IMG/VR virus record: IMGVR_UViG_3300013233_000235
Coordinates: 1-64,000 of that record
DNA length: 64,000 nt
Direction: 5' to 3' (one strand)
From: a virus
The translations under genes and the position numbers were made by a program. Shown in pieces: positions 8,701 to 17,047 of the stretch (position 1 is its first letter; every line of letters begins with the position of its first letter). The notes beneath the pieces are model-generated. The model saw only the letters and a list, made by a program, of their open reading frames with translations. It searched no databases and had not been told where the DNA came from.

Positions 8701-11700
8701 GCCAGAGTGGCTATACCTGTACCCATGGTTGTCGCAGCTGATGCGATAGTCGACCCAAAGGATAGCGCTGTGGTCGCCACGGTGCGTATGTTTTTCATCA
8801 TGTCGAATACCCCTGTGACATTGTCTTTGACCCCTTTGGCCTTTTCTAGCCAGGTTTTTTTCTTTCCAGGTCCGTCGGGCGTAGCGGGTTCATCAGCTCC
8901 GTCGGGCGTCCCCTCCACGGCCGATGCCGCAGTGTCGGGGTCGCCACCACGGGATTGCCAGCTACCATCCCGTTTACCATCGCTATCCCCATCGCCGGCA
9001 ACATCGTCTGGGTCAACCGCCTTCCCTATCTTGCGTAACTGTTTAAGCATGGCTGAAAAATAGCCACGCTCATTCACGTCGGAGGTTGTATCGTCGGAGA
9101 CATCGATGTCTTCGGCAGCCACATCATCGGGCAGCTCCCCAGCAGGTTGCTCCGTTGGGGATCCTCCGTCAGTTGGCACTTCGGCACTGGGTACGATCTC
9201 TGATGGCCCGCCCCTTACGCCATCTCGCACCCCACTTGCCACACTTGCGGCGGTGGTGGCCGCCAAACCGGCTGTAGCAGATATCAGCCTACCCTGCATA
9301 CCCCATAGTCGGAATAACCCCTTGAAGACAGCACCTGTTCTAAATGTGCGCTCCTTTAGTACGACACCTGCTTCCAAGATCTCTTTGGACGATGGGTCGC
9401 CCGATGCCTCTAATGCCTCGGCCCCTTCTAACAGTACCTCCCCAATTTGTTCTTCCGTTGCCCCCGCATCAGCAGCACGCACGGCCTGCTTCACAACTTC
9501 TTTCGCGGGGGTGGATAATGGCACAGTCTCACCCACATCCGTGGGACGCGTCGCGTCATCGGGCTGTGTGAGTCCTGCTGACCGGGGGGTTGGCTCTGAC
9601 GACTGTGTATCAAGATCAGCGCCGGGTGGCACGGGTGCCGCCGGTGTTGCCATACCATCTTGGGCGGGCATTTCACCCACAACATCGGAAGCCGCAGTTG
9701 CGGCAGTGGTGGGGGTTTCCACCTCAACCGCTGCATCGGGGTCAGGCTGACCCGGCGGTGCGGATGCCCCACCCGGCATTGGCCCATCCTCAGCAGCCAC
9801 GGGTTGGGCATTGGCTGCCTCTGCTGCGGTTGTGGCAGCAGGTGTTTGGGTTTCTGGTACCTCTGCGGTTGTGGCAGCAGGTGTTTGGGTTTCTGGTACC
9901 TCTGCGGTTGTGTCAGCTGGTGGTTCCACCCCCAGTGGGTCGGGGGACGTCGGTGAAGCATTGGCTGCCTCTGCTGCGGTTGTGGCAGCAGGTGTTTGGG
10001 TTTCTGGTACCTCTGCGGTTGTGGCAGCAGGTGCCGCCGGTGTCGCCATATCAGCTTGGGCAGGCATTTCACCCACAACATCGGAAGCCGCAGTTGCGGC
10101 AGTGGTGGGGGTTTCGGGGTCGGCCTCAGCAGCCACGGGTTGGGCATTGGCTGCCCCTGCTGCGGTTGTGGCAGCGGGTGGTAAGATTGGTACGACCTTT
10201 CCGGTAGTGGGATCTACCCGTAACCCTCGTCTCCCCAAGCTTACAGATCGCGCCTCTTCTTCGGTGGTTTCAGATGCCCCACTCCTAACAGATTCGCTTA
10301 TTAACGCCCTAAGGCTTTTGGTACCTTCCCCCTGTTTTAGTATTTCCCATAAACTGCGATCACCAGTCTGGTTAATGACATCTAGTCGGTTACCCGTATC
10401 ATGGTCGGGGCGTATAGTCTTATACATACGCCTTACCGCCCCACCAGCATCCCGCACGGTTTTACCAACGCCATGTATTAATCGCTCAATGCGGGTCACT
10501 GGGCGCCCGTCTTTATCGACGACCCCCCCTTCTAGGTCCTCGGCCGTAAGCAGTACTACCCGGTTTTTATCCACCACCGGGCCATTTATATCCGATGGTG
10601 AGCGCAGGTTATCCCCAGTAACGGCGGAGTAGTAATCGCCCCTTCTGAAACCCATAGCGTATAGCCGTGGCTTGCGCATATCCGATTTAGCATACACGTC
10701 CGGCACAATCAGCGTGCGCTTAACAGTCCCTACTAGGTTTGCCCCCATTTTCACGGCAGCGCCCATCGCCTGGAATTGGGCTTTCCAGGCTCTACCCACC
10801 ATACGTACAGCCGCATTAAGGCCACCACGTATTGGGGTGCCATCTCTACGCTGAATACCACGGCGGTACTCTTCATCGGATAGTATTATCTCACCATCTT
10901 CATTCATCACCGCCCCCTTTATATCCGTGGGTCGGTGAATGGGTTTACCGTTTTTAACTAGGCGCAGTGTGCCTGCACGCATATCCTTAGCGAGAATAGA
11001 TGGCTCCATCTCACCTTTAACGTAAACATCGGTTATGCGCATGTACCCACCGGTTACAACTTTGCCAGCCACATCCAGACCTTTGGATACCACGGCCGCA
11101 GTCATACCGGCTAAACCACCAGCATAGGCATTTTTAAGTAGTGCCGCTGTCCCATCTCCGGATCGCAAACTTTCTAGGAAGCTATCCTTCATGCCAAGTA
11201 GCCCACCACGACCTTCCCCGGTGGCAGAAGCCACAGACTGTAGGAGTGCGTGTGAGGTCTTAGCATTACCGTCAACTGAGTCAACGATCATCCCGGCTAG
11301 CTCTCTAAGTAGTTCCTCATCCGATTCAGTCTTGGTCTCCATCGATTGCATCGCACTTATCTGCTCGGATAGATGTGTGTTTTTATCGGTTAGCGACACG
11401 GACCTTAGGTCTGTGCGATTTTCGCCAAGTGCTGTTAGTGCAAGCCCGTATGCGGGCAAATACGATTCTTCTGCCTGGGCATCTTCAGCGGTTGGGGCGG
11501 GCTGTTCCCCCGAGATTGCTGAAGATATGAAGTTGACGGCAGACTTATACGTATTGCCAGCCACCTCCGCAGCTTTATCACCGACTTTCGTGACTGCTGA
11601 CTTGTCGGTATCACCCTCCCCACCCTCTGTTGTTAGGGCTTTATCAACACTAGCTCCCAGGTTATTAAAGAAGCCAAGGTCTTCGGGGTCTTTAGGATCA

Positions 11701-14700
11701 CCTGTGAAGAAGGTTGTTACGCCATCTAAAGCCATGTCTTTGGCATTAAGGGCAACGTCCACGACGTTATCCCTAGATGTCTCCATACGGCCTTTTACAG
11801 CATCTGGTAGCGTGGGGCCGTGTAGGGTGGACATGTCCAACATCATGGGCCCGGTTATAACCGGCCCATCCCGTTGGGCGGTTAGGCTGGCCCCTAGATT
11901 TTTAGCGCTGTTCATAATGCTGGTGATGTTATTAACCTCAGTATCATCCCCACCTATGGTCATGGCGCTGACAGCCTTCTTATAGTACTCATTGCCACTG
12001 ACATTCTTAGTTACAGATGCCACTGTGGAATTTTCCATAAAGTCTTTCTTTGCGTCTGCATACACTCGCTCAGCGGTATCAGCGGCAGTGGTCAATTTGT
12101 CACCCACTTTAAGAGCATCCACCTTAGCTGCGATGGCCAGCTCCAACTCCTCCACCTTGTCGACGGCCTTCCCAAGTGTGCCGGTGGGCTTGTCGCCCCC
12201 ATCTCCGGCTTTTATCCCTAGTTTGCCAACACCTTTGGCTATAGCCGCCGTGTAACTACTATCTTTATCGATGCCTACAACGCCCCGGATACCCGATTCT
12301 TCAAAATCATTTTTGAGGCTTACGGCGGCATTCTTGGCTGATGATTCTAGACCATCTAAGAGATTGTCGGCGCGCTGTATAACACTGGTGTCGCCATACT
12401 CGTTAGAGCCGATGTCGGCCACGTACGCAGCGCCCGTGTCCAGGCTAGCTGCTATTTCAGCCTTTGCTGCCGTTATCACATCACCAGCTAAGCCGGTATC
12501 CCGCGGGGCTAGTGGGCCTGTAAAACTATCCACGGGTATCTGTGGTGCGCGCGGTCCAACGAATGCCGCGTCCCTAGCAGTGTCGGCCTTATCGCCAAAG
12601 AATCTAGAGGCGTCATCGGCGGCACGCCTAAATAGCCCCCTCTGGTCCCCGTCTGGTGTTTCCGCATACCCCTTCACCGCTGAGACGGTCTCTGACGCCC
12701 CCTTAAGGACCTTACCGGCTAACCCCAGCTCACTACTGTCAGATGCCGTGACATCCTCTAAGGTGGCCTCTAGCGTGGCCTTAGCACTATCCACGGCATC
12801 CTTAGCACTCTTCACATGTTCGTTCTCATTGAACGACGTGACAGCATCCTGGACATGTACGTTGGTACTCACTGACTCTTTAGCCGACTCGTATGTATTC
12901 TTAATGGCCTCTTTAGTGTTGGTGACAGTATCTGTTTCTGATAAGTTCACCAATGCTTCTTTGACCGTGCTCGCTGAGCTTACCGCTTCTTTGGCCTCAC
13001 TGTAAGACTTTTCGACACTGTCCTTAGTCTCAGCATACACTTTTTCCGCACTATCTTTGGTGTCTGTGTAATACTTCTCTACAGAGTCGGTGTTGATACT
13101 AGAGATTGTATCGCTTAAGGTGCCGCCATGGTCAGCCACCCAGGTCTTAGCATCGACATACGTGCTATTGGTGCTCAGCCTGTCGTCCAATGCGGCAACC
13201 TTTTCCTCGGCAGACTTATACACGGATGACCCTTTGACATCAGCAACCTTACCATTTATGAACCCCAGCATTCCCCCAACTGGCGGTGTGTCCTGGATAG
13301 GTGCGGGTAACATGCCTGCATACCCCACCATGCCTATGGATCCGATGATGCCGCCGGGCGGGCCTTTATACACACCTTCGTGGTCAAACCCACTCATGGT
13401 GATGTCACCGTCGTACGTGTCTGACAGTGCATGGGGGTCGGCATCCGGGGTATAGGCGGGTTCTTGCGGAGGTGGCTGGTGGCCCTTTACCCAATTATCC
13501 TCGCCGCCGTTGTAAGGGGTGGTAACAAAGTCGTGCGCCCCTCTGATGGCCGCCCAGTCACTATCCCCACCAAACGTGTCTGACAGTGCATGGGGGTCGG
13601 CATCCGGGTTATACGAAGGTTCTTGTGGTGTTAGTTGGTGGCCCTTTACCAAATCATCAGCACTACCGTTGTAAGGCGGGTTAACAAACTCATACGCCCT
13701 CCGGATGGTCGCCCAGTCGTTCTCTCCGCCATATGTGTCTGACAGTGCATGGGGGTCGGTATCGGCGGATGGTACCCAGGCACCCCCACGGCTGTCGCCC
13801 CACGCTATGGGTTGGGGCGGGGCGACAGCTTCGCGCACCTTTACCCACTCATTACCGCCACCAGACCCGCTGGGTGGTGTGCCGCCACCACCTGGCCCAT
13901 TGTCGCCACCTGCTGACAAAATAGCAATTACATCTGCGAAGCCTGTTGCCACCACATCGTGCATCCGCGTGGACTGCTTATCCACCGTGGCCGTTATACC
14001 AGCAACTGCCTGTAAAACGCTGATATTGATATCTGACAGGGTGGTGAGGTCATCTGTAGATGCTGTGTCCACGCTATCATGGGGTTGGACCACATCATTA
14101 CTCGGGACACCCCCTGCTAATACTGTCGGATCGTTTATGATAACAACGGTCTCGGGCGCTATCTGTTGTTCAGCATCATCTCCACTAGCGTATAGAGGTT
14201 CTATTGGACTTATGGGAAGTTCATCCGGGGCGGGTGGTACGATTGGGGGGAGCTGGTCCACAACCGCGTCCGCTTGGTCAGATGCTGTTTCGCCACTCAT
14301 CTCGCTGATCACCTGGGACGGGGTATCCATAATGCCACGGGTAGGTGGCATTGCATCAACCACGGGGGGTTGGTCAAGTGGGTCGTTACCCTCATTCGCC
14401 GATGCGGGTGCCTCGGCATCACTAACCGGGGGCTTCTCTGGGTCATCGCCCACGGGCGGTGGTAGCTGGGTGCCAGGATCAGTGTCACTAACCGCCGGTG
14501 GTGCATCCACTTCTTGTTCGGACTCGGTAACATCTGGAGGCGGGGTGGGGCTACCAGCGGCCGTGTCCGCTGCCAGCCGTCTTGCCCTAATAAGCTCACC
14601 CATATCCGGGGCATCGCCGTAGGTGCCGTCCTCATTTTTATCAGCCAGGTGGTCCCCTAAGCGATAACTCGTGATGGTCTCGTTATCGCTAACCAGCTTA

Positions 14701-16988
14701 CCATTGGCATCTTCCTTCAAAATACCTAACCGCTTCATGGACTCACGGTTACCAGTGTAGTGTAACATAGCTGCCGTATTTTTCAGCTTGTTATCGGATG
14801 GTCGCATCTGTCTGAAGCGCTGTGTGACAGCTAGTCTGCGCTCAGGGTCTAGCTCGGTCACCATGGTGTTTAGCGCGGTCTTCACCTCCGTGGCAATGCT
14901 CTGTGTGCTGTACATGCCATCGGATGTATAGTTGTCTGATACGAAGGCCGCCTTAGTGTCCCTAGATGCGGATATGGCTCTGGACAATTCATTGACGGCA
15001 TCTTCGGACAATTCACCATTAGAGATCGTTTTAGCTATCTCTAATGATTTCTCATTTTTGGTACGGATTTCCTGCTCGCCAAAAACATGATTCTTTACAA
15101 CCTCGTCCTGTTCGGATACTGTTATAAAGTCCTCTTTCTCAACCGAGTACACCTCCCGCTCAGCGGTTGGGTCACCAGTATTGAGGATCTTAAACTCACC
15201 AAGGATTCGAGATAGATATCCGGGGATGATGACGTTTACCGATCTGTGCGTGATGGTATCGAACTTGGCTGCCTCGGAAACATTGTCCATCAAGCTGCCG
15301 CCCATATCCAACGACTCATTGAATCGGGGTATGACAGATTTGGCAAACCCGGCCAGTACATCCAAGCCGGCGGCCGTTACCCCATTCTGCTCAATGGAAT
15401 CCACGGCACCCCGCATGGGATTCCACTCATCCTCAGCGAACTCTTTATCGGTCATCCCACCTTGGGCCATTGATCTTAGGGCACCGGCTAACCCCTTCCT
15501 TTCGACTGCTTGTTCAACACCGTTACTATCTAGCGTTACCTCACGCCCCTCGTTGTTATATAGAGCCCCTGGCTCATTAGCCCGCGCATCCTCGTCTGGC
15601 GCCGCAGCAGCATCCAACTGACCCATAACGGTGGCGTAATCCGTATCACGTTTTTTTCGTTCCTCCGCTATTTTGTCATCATGCGCCTTTAACCGATCTT
15701 CCGATGTTGCCGGTATAAGCTTCCTAACACTATCCTCGATCTTACGCTTGGCGGCCTCTTTCAGATCCATCTTAGATATAACGGCCCGGCGATATACTTC
15801 GGTTTCAGTAAACTTCTTGTCTGATGAAGCCCACGCCTGTAGCCCACCTGCGGCACCCTCATTGAGGTACATCAGGTCCTTAGACAACCGCATGATCTTC
15901 TCATTCTTTTCTGCTAGTTTGCGTACCTTCTCCGACACTTTCTTTGTTACGAAACCAACGCCCGCACCGACGGCGGTATCAGCCGCCATTCCGTACGCCA
16001 TATCTTCACCACCGTCTTGGGCGGCTTCCCCTAACTGGCCGGCCATGTCTATGCCACTTATGACACCCTCTTTTACAGCGGATGCCGCGCCCACCACCTT
16101 GCCTTTGATATCGCCCCACAACTCTTTCTTAAAACTGCTGGTATATTTACTAATTCCATCGCTGACGGCGCCCATCATTTTATCACGGGCGAAGTCATCC
16201 ATTCTTTCACTCATTTTATACTTAACAGTCTCTGGTAATGCGGTATTCTTTTGAATACCTTTCATTAACTCGACTGCTGTATCAAAGTAAGGTTTGGACA
16301 CCTTTAACAGATCACTGGTGGCAAAATAGATACGATGTTGCAGCTCTAGATTCTTACGCTGGTAGTTGACAAGCACGCTGTCCTGATACCCAGCTAGTTT
16401 GGATACCCCCTCCGCGACTATCTTTAAATACCCAGCATTTTCCATATGTTGGGATGCACTCATCTTATCGCGGGTGTTCTCTCTTACATCCCGGTACTCG
16501 GTATCTGCCGCCTCTGTCACAGACTGCTGTTCGAAGATTGCAGCATTAGCGGCGGCAATTGCCGCTTCCTGTGGATCGATATGTTCACGGGATCGCTCTG
16601 TACCGGCAAAGTCCAACATGGTGTCGGCGATATTTTCCGGCAACCATGCTTTAATGTTTTCCGCCTGTCCCCGGATAGCCCCTTGGAGGGCGGTCTTAGC
16701 TGGCTTAAGTTCCTTTACGCCAGCCTCGTATACATCGTCCAGGTTGGATACAACATCGCCAATCTCATCCAGGGTGGTGCTATATCCCTCGGGCAGTGCA
16801 TTGTTTTTAATGGCTGCCCCAACTGTGTAGGCAGTATCCTCTGATAGTGCTGAATCCAGCACGGCATCTGAGACCTTGGCTGCGACTGAACGCTCACCAG
16901 TCTCTTCGCCAGACTCGGGGTCGAAGTCATCGAATGAGTCTAACCCACCCATGTCATCGTCGTAATCAATTTCCCATTCTTCGGACAT
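5772..16988 (-). CDS. Giant tail-associated lysin with M23 peptidase domain
   Basis: A 3738-residue protein, larger than the phiKZ tail lysin gp181 whose place it occupies next to the virion polymerase genes. Seen: charged helical N-terminus; Ala/Lys/Asp-rich helical repeats about 1250-1500; three copies of a 53-residue repeat (nt 13417-13780); a Pro/Ala/Thr/Glu-rich linker with near-identical short repeats (about 2260-2500); a hydrophobic Gly/Ala/Val stretch about 2733-2785 that could cross a membrane; an M23 endopeptidase domain about 3060-3190 with HKGID (His3088, Asp3092) and HLH (His3170, His3172), the zinc-ligand pattern of lysostaphin-type peptidases; then four repeats of about 36 residues (NA-R--G---I---). 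Two related segments beginning DVYVKG and DVYAKS lie near 1980-2140. The likely role is peptidoglycan cleavage during DNA entry, with the remainder acting as tail or ejected protein. It diverges from the polymerase genes across a 59-base gap. Confidence 0.9.
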   Translation of the reverse strand: MSEEWEIDYDDDMGGLDSFDDFDPESGEETGERSVAAKVSDAVLDSALSEDTAYTVGAAIKNNALPEGYSTTLDEIGDVVSNLDDVYEAGVKELKPAKTALQGAIRGQAENIKAWLPENIADTMLDFAGTERSREHIDPQEAAIAAANAAIFEQQSVTEAADTEYRDVRENTRDKMSASQHMENAGYLKIVAEGVSKLAGYQDSVLVNYQRKNLELQHRIYFATSDLLKVSKPYFDTAVELMKGIQKNTALPETVKYKMSERMDDFARDKMMGAVSDGISKYTSSFKKELWGDIKGKVVGAASAVKEGVISGIDMAGQLGEAAQDGGEDMAYGMAADTAVGAGVGFVTKKVSEKVRKLAEKNEKIMRLSKDLMYLNEGAAGGLQAWASSDKKFTETEVYRRAVISKMDLKEAAKRKIEDSVRKLIPATSEDRLKAHDDKIAEERKKRDTDYATVMGQLDAAAAPDEDARANEPGALYNNEGREVTLDSNGVEQAVERKGLAGALRSMAQGGMTDKEFAEDEWNPMRGAVDSIEQNGVTAAGLDVLAGFAKSVIPRFNESLDMGGSLMDNVSEAAKFDTITHRSVNVIIPGYLSRILGEFKILNTGDPTAEREVYSVEKEDFITVSEQDEVVKNHVFGEQEIRTKNEKSLEIAKTISNGELSEDAVNELSRAISASRDTKAAFVSDNYTSDGMYSTQSIATEVKTALNTMVTELDPERRLAVTQRFRQMRPSDNKLKNTAAMLHYTGNRESMKRLGILKEDANGKLVSDNETITSYRLGDHLADKNEDGTYGDAPDMGELIRARRLAADTAAGSPTPPPDVTESEQEVDAPPAVSDTDPGTQLPPPVGDDPEKPPVSDAEAPASANEGNDPLDQPPVVDAMPPTRGIMDTPSQVISEMSGETASDQADAVVDQLPPIVPPAPDELPISPIEPLYASGDDAEQQIAPETVVIINDPTVLAGGVPSNDVVQPHDSVDTASTDDLTTLSDINISVLQAVAGITATVDKQSTRMHDVVATGFADVIAILSAGGDNGPGGGGTPPSGSGGGNEWVKVREAVAPPQPIAWGDSRGGAWVPSADTDPHALSDTYGGENDWATIRRAYEFVNPPYNGSADDLVKGHQLTPQEPSYNPDADPHALSDTFGGDSDWAAIRGAHDFVTTPYNGGEDNWVKGHQPPPQEPAYTPDADPHALSDTYDGDITMSGFDHEGVYKGPPGGIIGSIGMVGYAGMLPAPIQDTPPVGGMLGFINGKVADVKGSSVYKSAEEKVAALDDRLSTNSTYVDAKTWVADHGGTLSDTISSINTDSVEKYYTDTKDSAEKVYAETKDSVEKSYSEAKEAVSSASTVKEALVNLSETDTVTNTKEAIKNTYESAKESVSTNVHVQDAVTSFNENEHVKSAKDAVDSAKATLEATLEDVTASDSSELGLAGKVLKGASETVSAVKGYAETPDGDQRGLFRRAADDASRFFGDKADTARDAAFVGPRAPQIPVDSFTGPLAPRDTGLAGDVITAAKAEIAASLDTGAAYVADIGSNEYGDTSVIQRADNLLDGLESSAKNAAVSLKNDFEESGIRGVVGIDKDSSYTAAIAKGVGKLGIKAGDGGDKPTGTLGKAVDKVEELELAIAAKVDALKVGDKLTTAADTAERVYADAKKDFMENSTVASVTKNVSGNEYYKKAVSAMTIGGDDTEVNNITSIMNSAKNLGASLTAQRDGPVITGPMMLDMSTLHGPTLPDAVKGRMETSRDNVVDVALNAKDMALDGVTTFFTGDPKDPEDLGFFNNLGASVDKALTTEGGEGDTDKSAVTKVGDKAAEVAGNTYKSAVNFISSAISGEQPAPTAEDAQAEESYLPAYGLALTALGENRTDLRSVSLTDKNTHLSEQISAMQSMETKTESDEELLRELAGMIVDSVDGNAKTSHALLQSVASATGEGRGGLLGMKDSFLESLRSGDGTAALLKNAYAGGLAGMTAAVVSKGLDVAGKVVTGGYMRITDVYVKGEMEPSILAKDMRAGTLRLVKNGKPIHRPTDIKGAVMNEDGEIILSDEEYRRGIQRRDGTPIRGGLNAAVRMVGRAWKAQFQAMGAAVKMGANLVGTVKRTLIVPDVYAKSDMRKPRLYAMGFRRGDYYSAVTGDNLRSPSDINGPVVDKNRVVLLTAEDLEGGVVDKDGRPVTRIERLIHGVGKTVRDAGGAVRRMYKTIRPDHDTGNRLDVINQTGDRSLWEILKQGEGTKSLRALISESVRSGASETTEEEARSVSLGRRGLRVDPTTGKVVPILPPAATTAAGAANAQPVAAEADPETPTTAATAASDVVGEMPAQADMATPAAPAATTAEVPETQTPAATTAAEAANASPTSPDPLGVEPPADTTAEVPETQTPAATTAEVPETQTPAATTAAEAANAQPVAAEDGPMPGGASAPPGQPDPDAAVEVETPTTAATAASDVVGEMPAQDGMATPAAPVPPGADLDTQSSEPTPRSAGLTQPDDATRPTDVGETVPLSTPAKEVVKQAVRAADAGATEEQIGEVLLEGAEALEASGDPSSKEILEAGVVLKERTFRTGAVFKGLFRLWGMQGRLISATAGLAATTAASVASGVRDGVRGGPSEIVPSAEVPTDGGSPTEQPAGELPDDVAAEDIDVSDDTTSDVNERGYFSAMLKQLRKIGKAVDPDDVAGDGDSDGKRDGSWQSRGGDPDTAASAVEGTPDGADEPATPDGPGKKKTWLEKAKGVKDNVTGVFDMMKNIRTVATTALSFGSTIASAATTMGTGIATLASGVTLAGAALVVGGVAVVAGLAYGTYLLYNHIVDNADVDPMEGLRFLQYGANPTDARFVSSIRRLESAVISEITWRGAYPMLKVKSDVFYKEHCEDFMRIIDSKADWEEWNLWFTQRFMVVLLKHLTVIHSLDDGVNLDDIDDEIEPEDRSTFVRRVQFGPEEAAAGLMPYNVLASPMRNHPVHGNAAAIGEYSNTLINHYDDIIAGNGDEDGGEFDPDLPAIPKGPVDNEVRIKANLEAERAMANPRNYFTDDTIAASKNKAVKAATLAAGLTLGGGTAVEYNRYDPMSVRGIPKSDFIMPANGRISSPFGFRIHPKYKVRKMHKGIDIAAPSGTPVMAVADGVIYRRYVSHRGYGNAIYIKHGDGTATRYAHMLRFADEYGKGDRVKQGAVIGYVGNTGIGTGSHLHFEHRKDAAQEATAIDPMLALTPTVRKEAVKQVRRDSKPLAKNDKEGADVNDLEGYGTLAGAPAIPPESDMPPAVREDIEESLPTDVALTPVKMAALFTETVSGVANASSVNRVKAKSHQEGGVISSTGVAPTPAVTPAAVPHSPTKTDVLRANAQRAVNGLKDITAELYSKVSPEDRLSLSLEELLAKTAEGVDAVLADKGANGTEQPIKLDTVNANRVKRGQPAITEVEFSSMSPSNALFATNAEVARSVISSETPLPVKVPPVVSPITPVTEQDEKLAKVNASRHNRGYGGITMGEYESITPSDALFATSDEVAAMTRLHEIDGASRSAAVNHYREASGLPSMPAKQVATLGTGEAIAHEEPVKQVTPAEAVAHKTDGDLLQINAKRAVSGLKDISMAVYATLSDEQAYVYKGDVGKSAWTDTYSPKVYSGSPTTQVATTPANKPAGAATQDVNTAIQLDMSSGFSHAPTPPLPNVGNYTAVMNAQLELGNKAHNQREKLISSQTLIASKLDGILARLDKRASEAPKPPKVEPTTTVNKTTVNNVMGSTGGTEREFNPVVKYKS
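7420..7815 (-). other. M23 peptidase domain within giant protein
   Basis: Domain-level annotation inside the 3738-residue protein. It begins near SPFGFR, includes HKGIDIAAPSGTPV and GYGNAIYIKH, and ends with GSHLHFE. The two histidines and one aspartate that bind zinc in M23 peptidases are all present, so it should be active. Confidence 0.85.
9600..10190 (-). repeat. Pro/Ala/Thr linker repeats in giant gene
   Basis: Short direct repeats, including a 39-bp unit seen back to back at about 9827 and 9866 and again near 9980, plus a longer unit of about 85 bp at about 9631 repeated near 10035. They encode a linker rich in PETQTPAATT-like words. The repeats keep frame, consistent with expansion and contraction of a flexible tether. 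Confidence 0.75.
13417..13780 (-). repeat. 53-residue tandem repeat in giant gene
   Basis: The word GTGTCTGACAGTGCATGGGG occurs at 13417, 13576 and 13735, an exact 159-bp (53-codon) period. Each unit encodes DPHALSDTY followed by an aromatic segment ending VKGHQ; the last copy is partial. Confidence 0.85.
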
Positions 16989-17047
16989 GTCACATACGCC
17001 TATGTATAAAAGGTATCACAGTATTAACCACGCAATAAGGTACCAAA
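16989..17047. promoter_or_regulatory. Divergent intergenic region, lysin / RNAP
   Basis: Only 59 bases separate the divergent giant lysin and polymerase beta-prime genes, so promoters for both should lie here. It contains an inverted repeat, ACATA-CGCC-TATGT at 16992-17005. TATG-type words are present, which phiKZ late promoters also have, but no promoter can be placed with certainty. Confidence 0.4.

Noticed and set aside
8446-14622. Many long plus-strand frames opposite the giant minus-strand gene
   Set aside because: They mirror the codon bias and repeats of the giant gene, lack ribosome-binding sites and give biased Ser/Ala/Pro products.
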